Shown in pieces: positions 1 through 5,579 of a stretch of 5,579 bases of DNA (its first letter is position 1; each line of letters starts with the position of its first letter). This stretch comes from Paludibacteraceae bacterium (GTDB lineage Bacteria > Bacteroidota > Bacteroidia > Bacteroidales > Paludibacteraceae). The DNA is taken from positions 1 to 5,579 of the forward strand of contig JAEDNI010000062.1 in assembly GCA_016302585.1 (NCBI GenBank), written 5' to 3'. The notes under the pieces are model-generated. The model was not told where the DNA came from, made no database searches, and saw only the letters and a program-made list of their open reading frames with translations. The position numbers were made by a program, and so were the translations under genes.

Positions 1-18
1 AGTAAAAGCTGTCTGGAA

Positions 19-32
19 GCTTGCTTACAAGC
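19..32. other. short stem-loop
   Basis: GCTTG (19-23) and CAAGC (28-32) pair across a CTTA loop. On the plus strand it is followed by AGG and then only TTTT, so a terminator role for a gene entering from the left is possible but weak. A five-base stem can arise by chance. Confidence 0.3.
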
Positions 33-55
33 AGGTTTTAGTGGCAATTTGTACA

Positions 56-71
56 AGGAGCAACGGCTCCT
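56..71. other. GC-rich stem-loop with 4-base loop
   Basis: AGGAGC (56-61) pairs perfectly with GCTCCT (66-71) around AACG, a six-base stem. Neither strand has a clean T-tract directly after it, so it does not qualify as a standard intrinsic terminator. It lies downstream of the minus-strand MIP18 gene (stop at 141-143) and could act as a 3' end structure for that mRNA, but the distance of about 70 bases and the missing T-tract argue against a strong claim. Confidence 0.35.
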
Positions 72-140
72 AAAGCACTCAAAGGGTTTTGTCGGTTTTC
101 GTTTATTTTTAATGGGACACTATTGATCATAAATCACAAA

Positions 141-455
141 TCAGAGAAACCCAAGCTCGAGTTTTGCTTCCTCTGACATCATCTCCTTCGTCCATTCCGG
201 CTCGAAGACAATCGTAACATTCACGTCTTTGATGCCGTCCACAGATCCGACTTTCTGCCGTACATCCTCCACAATAAAATCCCCGGCCGGACATGAAGGC
301 GCAGTTAAAGTCATCGTAATTTCGCAAACCCCGTCGTCCTTCAATTCGATACCGTAGATCAATCCCAAGTCATAGATATTGACCGGGATCTCGGGATCGA
401 AAACCGTTTTCAGCATGCGCAATATCGCCTCTTCTTTTTCTAAAAACTCGTTCAT
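141..455 (-). CDS. MIP18/DUF59-family iron-sulfur cluster assembly protein
   Basis: A 104-residue cytosolic protein of the MIP18 (DUF59, SufT/PaaD-like) family, whose members help deliver Fe-S clusters to target proteins. Family marks are visible in order: an N-terminal helix, the core motif DPEIPVNIYDLGLIY at residues 20-34, a beta-strand followed by TAPSCPAGD at 51-59 with the conserved cysteine at 55, an alternating hydrophobic strand at about 77-84, and the C-terminal block around EPEWTKEMMSEEAK (85-98). The length is that of a stand-alone single-domain member. The frame stays open upstream into secA, but I chose the ATG at 453-455: everything upstream reads as low-complexity non-family sequence, and a good minus-strand promoter ends just before it, predicting a leader of only about 12 bases with no Shine-Dalgarno. 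It is divergent from secA and appears to be transcribed alone. Family assignment is firm; the exact client proteins cannot be told from sequence. Confidence 0.93.
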   Translation of the reverse strand: MNEFLEKEEAILRMLKTVFDPEIPVNIYDLGLIYGIELKDDGVCEITMTLTAPSCPAGDFIVEDVRQKVGSVDGIKDVNVTIVFEPEWTKEMMSEEAKLELGFL

Positions 456-470
456 ATACACAAAAAAGCG

Positions 471-506
471 TGCAAATATACAGCTTTTTTTGCAAATATG
501 CAAATA
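471..506. repeat. three copies of the octamer TGCAAATA
   Basis: On the plus strand TGCAAATA occurs at 471-478, 491-498 and 499-506, the last two as a direct tandem. On the minus strand (TATTTGCA) the first copy contributes most of the -7 box and the third contributes the -33 TTTG of the MIP18 promoter. The copies may therefore just reflect promoter element resemblance, or the extra middle copy could be part of a regulator site. Confidence 0.6.
473..504 (-). promoter_or_regulatory. Bacteroidota-type promoter of the MIP18 gene
   Basis: Read on the minus strand, TTTG (504-501) is followed after exactly 20 bases by TATATTTG (480-473), a full match to the Bacteroidota primary-sigma consensus TTTG / TAnnTTTG with normal spacing. 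Transcription would begin near 467, about 12 bases before the ATG at 455. A second TTTG at 496-493 is too close to the -7 box to serve as a -33 element. Confidence 0.75.
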
Positions 507-529
507 AAACTGACAAAATGGCAGAAAAA

Positions 530-539
530 TGCGCGCGCA
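530..539. other. alternating GC palindrome between the divergent promoters
   Basis: TGCGCGCGCA is a perfect 10-base palindrome of alternating pyrimidine and purine, set in otherwise AT-rich promoter DNA and touching the -33 region of the secA promoter. Such tracts can adopt left-handed helix under supercoiling or bind a dimeric regulator. The sequence shows only the palindrome; any role is inference. Confidence 0.45.
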
Positions 540-571
540 CTTGCGTATATAAAATAATTTTTGTACTTTTG
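540..571 (+). promoter_or_regulatory. Bacteroidota-type promoter of secA
   Basis: CTTG (540-543, one mismatch to TTTG) is followed after 20 bases by TACTTTTG (564-571), a full match to TAnnTTTG. Transcription would start near 577, giving a leader of about 39 bases before the secA ATG at 616. It stands back to back with the minus-strand MIP18 promoter, the two -33 elements lying about 35 bases apart. Confidence 0.7.
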
Positions 572-593
572 CACGATTTTTGTATTCCTTTAA

Positions 594-606
594 TCGTAAA
601 TTACGA
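594..606 (+). promoter_or_regulatory. 13-base dyad in the secA leader
   Basis: TCGTAA (594-599) and TTACGA (601-606) form a perfect inverted repeat around a single A. It lies between the predicted transcription start and the ATG, nine bases before the start codon. As RNA only a four-base stem could form, so it would be weak as a hairpin; as DNA it could be a half-site pair for a regulator. It may be chance in AT-rich sequence. Confidence 0.3.
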
Positions 607-615
607 AAACAAGAT

Positions 616-3600
616 ATGAAATTTTTAGAAATTATCACGAAACTGTTCGGTAACAAGGCGCAGAAAGATATGCGTGCCATACAGCCGATAGTAGACCAAA
701 TCAAAGCGGCGTACGAGCAAATTGACGCCCTTTCTAATGACGAACTCCGTGCGCATTCTTGGGCGCTCATGGATAAACTGCAGGCTGCTGTGGCTGATAA
801 GAAAGCACGCATCGCTGAACTCAAATCTTCTATTGAAGCTACGCCTATCGACAAGCGTGAGAAGATCTACAACGAGGTGGATAAACTTGAGAAAGAGATC
901 AAGGATAAGTACGAAGATGTGCTCAATGAGATTCTTCCCGAAGCCTATGCAATCGTGAAATCTACTGCGCGGCGTTTCGCCCAAAGCGAGACCGTAGAAG
1001 TAACGGCTACCGAAATGGACCGTAACTTAGCGGCTGACGGGCGTTTCGACTTTGTCGAGATAAAAGGAGACAAAGCGATCTATCTCAACCATTGGATGGC
1101 AGGTGGTAACGAAATCACATGGGATATGATCCACTATGACGTTCAGCTCTTCGGCGGTGTGGTACTGCATCAAGGTAAGATCGCCGAGATGGCTACCGGT
1201 GAAGGTAAGACACTCGTCGCAACGCTCCCTGTTTACTTGAACGCTTTGACCCACGAAGGCGTACACGTAGTGACCGTCAATGACTACCTCGCCAAACGTG
1301 ACTCCGAGTGGAACGGACCGATCTATATGTTCCTTGGTCTTACTGTCGACTGTATTGACAAGTACAAGCCGAACAGTGACGAGCGCCGGAAAGCATATGC
1401 CTGCGATATCACGTTCGGTACGAACAACGAGTTCGGTTTCGACTACCTGCGTGATAACATGGCCATCAGCCCCCTCGACCTCGTGCAGCGCGGACATAAC
1501 TATGCTATCGTCGATGAGGTGGACTCCGTCTTGATCGACGATGCCCGTACCCCCTTGATCATCTCCGGTCCTGTGCCCAAAGGCGAAGACCAGATGTTCG
1601 ATGAATACAAAGACCGCGTAGCGGCGCTCGTTCGGCAACAGACAACCTTAACTACCAAACTGCTCGCGGAAGCCAAGGCCAAAATGGGGTCGGCGGACGA
1701 GAAAGAGAAGGAAGCCGGGGAACTGGCGCTCTTCCGATCTTTCAAAGGTATGCCGAAGTCCAAAGCCCTCATCAAATACCTCTCTGAACCGGGGATCAAA
1801 GTGCGTATGCAGAAGACCGAAGAGTTCTACCTCCAGGAGAACGAGAAAAACATGCATATCGCGACCGACGAACTCTATTTCGTGATCGATGAGAAGAACA
1901 AAACGATCGAACTCACCGATAAAGGTATTGATGCCCTCACCGGTACGACGGAAGACCCGAATTTCTTCGTCCTGCCGGACGTAGGCTCCGAAATGGCGGA
2001 ACTGGAGAACCAGACCGCCCTCTCGGCAGATGAACGTCAACAACGTAAGGACGATATCCTCACCAACTATAGTATTAAATCCGAACGTGTGCATACCGTT
2101 CACCAGTTGCTCAAAGCCTACACCCTCTTCGAGAAAGATGTCGATTATATCATCGATAACGGTGAAGTGAAGATCGTTGATGAGCAGACCGGTCGTGTCA
2201 TGGAAGGTCGTCGTTGGTCCGATGGTCTGCATCAGGCTGTGGAAGCCAAGGAGAACGTCAAAGTGGAGGCTGCTACGCAGACGTTCGCTACTATCACGCT
2301 GCAGAACTATTTCCGTATGTATCACAAGCTCGCCGGTATGACCGGTACGGCCGAGACCGAAGCAGGAGAGTTCTGGAATATCTACAAACTCGATGTAGTG
2401 GTCATCCCGACCAATAAACCCATTGCACGTATCGATATGAACGACCGTATCTATCGCACCAAACGCGAGAAATACAATGCGGTCATTGATGAGATCGTAG
2501 CTATGGTAGAGCAGGGTAGACCGGTATTGGTAGGTACTACTTCCGTCGAGATATCCGAACTCTTGAGCAAAATGCTCAATATCCGTAAAATCAAACATAA
2601 TGTCCTTAACGCGAAGTTGCACCAACAAGAGGCGCAAGTGGTGGCTGAAGCAGGCCGTCCGGGCGTAGTGACCATCGCTACTAACATGGCAGGTCGTGGT
2701 ACGGATATCAAACTGACGCCGGAAGTCAAAGAAGCCGGAGGTCTGGCGATCATCGGTACCGAGCGTCACGAGTCGCGGCGTGTGGACCGTCAGTTGCGTG
2801 GGCGTGCCGGACGTCAAGGTGACCCGGGTAGTTCCGTCTTCTATGTATCGCTCGAAGATGACCTGATGCGTATGTTCGGATCCGAGCGTATCGCCTCTGT
2901 TATGGACCGTATGGGCTTCGAGGAAGGCGAAATGATCGAGCACTCGATGATCTCCAACTCCATCGAACGTGCGCAGAAAAAAGTGGAGGAGAATAACTTC
3001 GGTATCCGTAAACGCCTCATCGAATACGACGATGTCATGAATCAGCAACGTAACCTCATCTATGCAAAGCGTCGTCACGCCTTGATGGGTGAGCGTATCG
3101 GAGTGGATATCACCAATATGATTACTGAGACCGCGGATGCGATCTTCCAAGAAGCCCGTCAGGCCAATGACTTCGAGGGACTCAAGATGGATGTGATGCA
3201 GACCTTCGCGATCGAAGTACCGTTCGAGGAAGACGTTTTCTTACACGGCAAACGAGATGAACTGAGAAATCAACTGGCTCAGGCTGCGCTCGATAGCTTC
3301 AAACGTCGTATGGAGAAACTGACCCAGATTGCAGATCCTGTACTACAACGTGTGTACGAAGAGAAGGGCCAGATGTACGAGAATATCCTCATTCCTATCA
3401 CCGATGGTAAGAAGGTATATAATATCTCCGTCAACCTCAAGGCTGCGGCTGAGACACATTGCAAAGAGGTAGTCAAAGAGTTCGAGAAACGAATGTTGCT
3501 CTTCGTCATTGACGATGAGTGGAAAGAGCACCTCCGTCAATTGGATGACCTCAAGCAATCCGTTCAGAACGCTTCGTACGAACAGAAAGACCCGCTCTTG

Positions 3601-3954
3601 ATCTATAAGATCGAGTCCTTCCATATCTTCCAGGCGATGTTGGATGCTCTCAACCGCCGCGCGATAGCTATTCTGCTCCGCGGACAGATCCATCAGCAGG
3701 AACCTGACCGCGTGCAACAGGCACAGCAGCATCGCCGCATGGATTATAGTCGTTATCGTACGCAGAAAGATGCGGTACAGCAGGCCGCTCAGGCTTCGGG
3801 GGCTGCGGCTGCTGCAGGACGAGACACCCGCGAGCAACAACGGCCGGAACCTATTCATGTCGATAAGAAACCGCGCCCGAATGATCCCTGTCCGTGCGGG
3901 TCAGGTAAGAAATACAAACAATGTCACGGTAAACTCAATGCCGCAGGAATTTAA
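616..3954 (+). CDS. secA: preprotein translocase ATPase SecA
   Basis: SecA, the cytosolic and membrane-peripheral ATPase motor that drives unfolded preproteins through SecYEG. The product has 1112 residues, versus 901 in E. coli. Visible in order: Walker A ATGEGKT at 193-199 (Lys198), Walker B DEVD at 300-303, ARTPLIISGP at 310-319 leading into the preprotein cross-linking domain, GRRWSDGLHQAVEAKE at 531-546, AGMTGTAETEA at 573-583, IATNMAGRGTDIKL at 687-700, the arginine-rich GTERHESRR and RQLRGRAGRQGDPG region (714-738), the helical scaffold with DDEWKEHLRQLDDLK (966-980), a Q/A-rich linker (about 1024-1068) and the zinc motif CPCGSGKKYKQCH (Cys1092, Cys1094, Cys1103, His1104). Extra length sits in a charged coiled-coil-like insert (about 57-102), a segment before the first ATPase motif (about 120-168), an enlarged cross-linking domain (about 324-411) and the wing region. 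The E. coli variable segment before EAGG (707-710) is nearly absent. ATG 616 is preferred over TTG 580, because it begins the family N-terminus MKFLEIITKLFG and the TTG lies at the predicted transcript start. Confidence 0.99.
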   Translation: MKFLEIITKLFGNKAQKDMRAIQPIVDQIKAAYEQIDALSNDELRAHSWALMDKLQAAVADKKARIAELKSSIEATPIDKREKIYNEVDKLEKEIKDKYEDVLNEILPEAYAIVKSTARRFAQSETVEVTATEMDRNLAADGRFDFVEIKGDKAIYLNHWMAGGNEITWDMIHYDVQLFGGVVLHQGKIAEMATGEGKTLVATLPVYLNALTHEGVHVVTVNDYLAKRDSEWNGPIYMFLGLTVDCIDKYKPNSDERRKAYACDITFGTNNEFGFDYLRDNMAISPLDLVQRGHNYAIVDEVDSVLIDDARTPLIISGPVPKGEDQMFDEYKDRVAALVRQQTTLTTKLLAEAKAKMGSADEKEKEAGELALFRSFKGMPKSKALIKYLSEPGIKVRMQKTEEFYLQENEKNMHIATDELYFVIDEKNKTIELTDKGIDALTGTTEDPNFFVLPDVGSEMAELENQTALSADERQQRKDDILTNYSIKSERVHTVHQLLKAYTLFEKDVDYIIDNGEVKIVDEQTGRVMEGRRWSDGLHQAVEAKENVKVEAATQTFATITLQNYFRMYHKLAGMTGTAETEAGEFWNIYKLDVVVIPTNKPIARIDMNDRIYRTKREKYNAVIDEIVAMVEQGRPVLVGTTSVEISELLSKMLNIRKIKHNVLNAKLHQQEAQVVAEAGRPGVVTIATNMAGRGTDIKLTPEVKEAGGLAIIGTERHESRRVDRQLRGRAGRQGDPGSSVFYVSLEDDLMRMFGSERIASVMDRMGFEEGEMIEHSMISNSIERAQKKVEENNFGIRKRLIEYDDVMNQQRNLIYAKRRHALMGERIGVDITNMITETADAIFQEARQANDFEGLKMDVMQTFAIEVPFEEDVFLHGKRDELRNQLAQAALDSFKRRMEKLTQIADPVLQRVYEEKGQMYENILIPITDGKKVYNISVNLKAAAETHCKEVVKEFEKRMLLFVIDDEWKEHLRQLDDLKQSVQNASYEQKDPLLIYKIESFHIFQAMLDALNRRAIAILLRGQIHQQEPDRVQQAQQHRRMDYSRYRTQKDAVQQAAQASGAAAAAGRDTREQQRPEPIHVDKKPRPNDPCPCGSGKKYKQCHGKLNAAGI

Positions 3955-3971
3955 AATCAAAAATCAACAAT

Positions 3972-5135
3972 TTGAGATTTAAATTCCTCATATCATCCCT
4001 TGTCTGCGCTGTCATGAATGTGGCAGCGCAACAACTATATACGGACACCTTCCGGTTGCACGAACAGAAGACGACCGCAGATATGGATGTCATACTCTTG
4101 GATATGATTGCGGAACAGAGCCAACAGATACATGCCAACGACACGGTAGATACACTCTCGCTGGCAGAACGCATGCGGCTCGACTCTATCGAACACGAAA
4201 TCAAAGAAATTGACTCGATTCGTACACTCAATGCGGATTTGGTGTTCCAGAAAATGGAGCGTATTCCGACTATTGAGATTGAGAAGTCCTGGGTGAAGGA
4301 TGCCGAGGAGGACCGAAACGATGTGCTGCGTGCGATTCGTAACATGCGTTCTCCTTGGCGAAGAGAGGCTACGCTTATGCTGCAGATATCGCAGAACTAT
4401 GTGACCGCTAACTGGTATCAGGGAGGTTCTTCGTCCTTCGCCGCACTCGGAACGGCTAAAGGACAAATCAGTTACATCTCCGAGCGGTTTACGTGGGAGA
4501 ACTTCGGCGAATGGCGAATAGGCGCTTCTACTGTCTCGGCTGATAGCCTGCATAAGATCAATACTACCGATGATATGTTTCGCATCTATTCCAAAGCGAA
4601 CCTGCGCATCGTGCCTAAACTGTTTACTTCCGTCTCCGCGGAGATTGAGACGCGACTGCTGCCTACTTATCAGGCGAACTCAAACATGCTCAAGTCGGCG
4701 CCTTTCTCGCCTTTCCGCTTTAATGCAGCCGTCGGTATTGATTATAAACCGGTGAAAAATCTTTCCATTTCCGTCTCGCCGGTTTCCTATAAGATGATTC
4801 ATATCATGGATACGGCACGAGTCCTACCCACCGACTATGGTTTGGATGCCGGACAGCGAACCCGACATAACATCGGTTCCTCTGTGCGTATCGAATATAC
4901 GTGGAAACCGGTACGTGAAGTCGCATTGGAGTCGAAATTCTATTTCTACACCAACTATCATGACGTGGAATTGGATTTGGAAGTGAATTGCGATTTTATC
5001 ATCAATCGCTTCATGTCTGCGCGTCTGATTCTGCATCCCCGATATGACACATCCGTCATTATGCAAGGGGATACGCACGCAAAGATACAATTCAGGGAAC
5101 TACTCTCAATCGGTTTCGCCCATAAGTTCCACTAA
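3972..5135 (+). CDS. DUF3078-family secreted outer-membrane beta-barrel protein
   Basis: A 387-residue protein that I recognise as the DUF3078 family, a Bacteroidota group of unknown function. It opens with a Sec signal peptide: a basic n-region (MRFKF), a hydrophobic core to about residue 15 and a probable cut after VAA at 17-19. Residues about 20-125 are polar and partly helical; from about 132 the chain becomes a series of amphipathic strands up to a C-terminal strand ending IGFAHKFH, as expected of an outer-membrane barrel. Family marks include NWYQGGSS (147-154), DSLHKINTTDD (191-201), IGSSVRIEYTWK (301-312), YFYTNYHDVE (324-333), LHPRYDTSV (354-362) and IQFRELLSIGF (372-382). The start must be TTG 3972: an in-frame stop lies at 3930-3932, no ATG follows it until 4014, and that ATG would remove most of the signal peptide. 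The gene begins 17 bases after secA with no promoter or terminator between, so co-transcription is likely. Cys12 lies mid-core without a lipobox, so it is not a lipoprotein. Confidence 0.85.
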   Translation: MRFKFLISSLVCAVMNVAAQQLYTDTFRLHEQKTTADMDVILLDMIAEQSQQIHANDTVDTLSLAERMRLDSIEHEIKEIDSIRTLNADLVFQKMERIPTIEIEKSWVKDAEEDRNDVLRAIRNMRSPWRREATLMLQISQNYVTANWYQGGSSSFAALGTAKGQISYISERFTWENFGEWRIGASTVSADSLHKINTTDDMFRIYSKANLRIVPKLFTSVSAEIETRLLPTYQANSNMLKSAPFSPFRFNAAVGIDYKPVKNLSISVSPVSYKMIHIMDTARVLPTDYGLDAGQRTRHNIGSSVRIEYTWKPVREVALESKFYFYTNYHDVELDLEVNCDFIINRFMSARLILHPRYDTSVIMQGDTHAKIQFRELLSIGFAHKFH

Positions 5136-5579
5136 TTCCTGCCAGCGCTGAAAAGCGGCATGGCCATACTTCCAGATGTTGTATTTAATCTTGGCTACAT
5201 CCACCTCTTCGCCGAGGTGGCTTTTTGAATAGAACTTATCGGCGTAACAGATAATCTTTTCTTCCAGACTCTGAGGACAATAATCGCGTTCCGGAATAGG
5301 CAACTCTTCGCGATCAACCTGCTCTATCGTAATGCCCGTTCCTGTGTGTCGCTCTGCTACCAAGGCATGCTTAGGAAGGCCTTCTTGTCGCAGCAGTTCT
5401 GCGCCTAAATAACCGTGTTCGATATACTTATGAGGACCCTTGCAATAAATTTTCGGCGCATCGCAAAAGATGATACCTATATCGTGCAACATCGCCGCTT
5501 CCTCAATGAATGTACGATCCACCAAGCCTTGCTCTTCCCATTCCGGATGACGGTCCACAATGGACAACGCACGGTCTGC
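5106..5579 (-). CDS. HD-domain (HDIG-type) phosphohydrolase-like protein, 5' end outside the window
   Basis: The last 157 residues of an HD-superfamily protein; the true start and the first metal-binding histidine lie beyond the right edge. Visible metal-site residues, in window numbering from the edge, are the LHDIG motif with His32-Asp33, His55 in IEHGYLGAELLR, His78 in ERHTG, and Asp114 in ICYADKFYSK. This matches the small stand-alone HDIG proteins common in Bacteroidales. Members of the superfamily are metal-dependent phosphohydrolases, usually acting on nucleotides or related phosphate compounds; the substrate here is unknown. The TTG at 5565-5567 should not be taken as the start, since the frame and HD-like sequence continue to the edge. 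The stop (5106-5108) lies 30 bases inside the convergent DUF3078 gene. The codons for residues about 120-127 also carry, on the other strand, a probable terminator. Confidence 0.88.
   Translation of the reverse strand, partial: ADRALSIVDRHPEWEEQGLVDRTFIEEAAMLHDIGIIFCDAPKIYCKGPHKYIEHGYLGAELLRQEGLPKHALVAERHTGTGITIEQVDREELPIPERDYCPQSLEEKIICYADKFYSKSHLGEEVDVAKIKYNIWKYGHAAFQRWQELVELMGETD
5201..5226 (+). terminator. intrinsic terminator of the secA-DUF3078 transcript
   Basis: CCACCTC (5201-5207) pairs perfectly with GAGGTGG (5214-5220) around TTCGCC, and after one C there are five T (5222-5226). This is a standard rho-independent terminator on the plus strand, about 65 bases past the DUF3078 stop codon. 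It lies wholly within the coding sequence of the minus-strand HD gene. On the minus strand the same stem has no T-tract after it, so it should act in one direction only. Confidence 0.65.

Larger units (their letters stand above)
1..140. other. left-edge region without a supported gene
   Basis: I see no gene here that can be defended. A plus-strand frame is open from the window edge to a TGA at 124-126 (about 41 residues), and a second plus frame is open to a TAA at 71-73, but neither translation resembles a family I know, and one of them could be the tail of a gene cut off by the window. On the minus strand a 30-codon ORF (130 down to 38) starts 10 bases after the MIP18 stop, without a promoter match or ribosome-binding site. 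The stretch holds two small stem-loops (19-32 and 56-71), an 8-base palindrome TTGTACAA (49-56), a T-rich run (86-110) and, near its right end, TGGGACACTA (113-122), which has the look of an insertion-sequence or repeat end. That last reading is inference only. No clear terminator for the MIP18 gene is visible. Confidence 0.4.

Noticed and set aside
38..130. 30-codon minus-strand ORF ten bases after the MIP18 stop
   Set aside because: No ribosome-binding site or promoter, too short to judge, and other frames in the same stretch are equally open. Worth keeping only as a note for a homology search.
580..615. TTG at 580 as an upstream start for SecA
   Set aside because: It lies at the predicted transcription start, and SecA homology begins at the ATG at 616.
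141..854. 237-codon version of the MIP18 ORF starting inside secA
   Set aside because: The first 133 codons cross the promoter region and the antisense of secA and look non-family; the family N-terminus and the promoter fit the ATG at 455.
1648..3150. 500-codon antisense ORF opposite secA
   Set aside because: It is in exact antisense register with secA and explained by avoidance of three codons; the translation is histidine- and threonine-rich and resembles no family.
3996..4010. Possible lipoprotein cysteine (residue 12) in the DUF3078 signal peptide
   Set aside because: The residue before it is Val and it lies in the middle of the hydrophobic core; there is no lipobox, while VAA at 17-19 gives a normal signal peptidase I site.
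4746..4785. AAACCGG and CCGGTTT inverted repeat in the DUF3078 gene
   Set aside because: Seven bases separated by a 26-base loop inside coding sequence; likely chance.
5141..5164. Stem with GAAA tetraloop (CGCT/AGCG inside GCCA/TGGC) just after the DUF3078 stop
   Set aside because: Interrupted stem without T-tract, inside HD coding sequence; the hairpin at 5201-5220 is the better terminator.

Overview
The window looks like ordinary chromosomal sequence from a member of the Bacteroidota, most likely a Bacteroidales; I cannot name the genus. Three things point there: the long (1112-residue) SecA with the insertions typical of that phylum, a DUF3078-type outer-membrane protein, and two promoters matching the Bacteroidota consensus (TTTG at -33, TAnnTTTG at -7), with no Shine-Dalgarno sequences before the genes.

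Layout. Positions 1-140 hold no gene I can support; they contain two small stem-loops and a stretch whose texture differs from its neighbours, possibly the end of a dispersed repeat. A MIP18/DUF59-family Fe-S assembly protein is encoded on the minus strand (141-455). A 160-base divergent control region (456-615) carries back-to-back promoters, one for the MIP18 gene and one for secA. On the plus strand follow secA (616-3954) and, 17 bases later, a secreted beta-barrel DUF3078 protein (3972-5135) that starts at TTG. These two probably form one transcript. From the right edge a minus-strand HD-domain protein (5106 to beyond 5579, 5' end cut off by the window) runs towards them and overlaps the DUF3078 gene by 30 bases. 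A convincing intrinsic terminator for the plus-strand operon (5201-5226) lies inside the coding sequence of this convergent gene.

How the genes fit together. SecA is the ATPase motor that pushes unfolded preproteins through SecYEG. The DUF3078 product has a Sec-type signal peptide and is therefore a likely SecA client. The MIP18 protein (Fe-S cluster maturation) and the HD phosphohydrolase-like protein are housekeeping-type neighbours with no evident functional link to secretion.

I found no mobile element that can be proven, no CRISPR array, no tRNA or rRNA, and no sign of a defence or other novel system. The most noteworthy points are regulatory and architectural: the terminator embedded in the opposing gene, the codon-aligned convergent overlap, the divergent promoter with a three-copy octamer, and the unidentified left edge.
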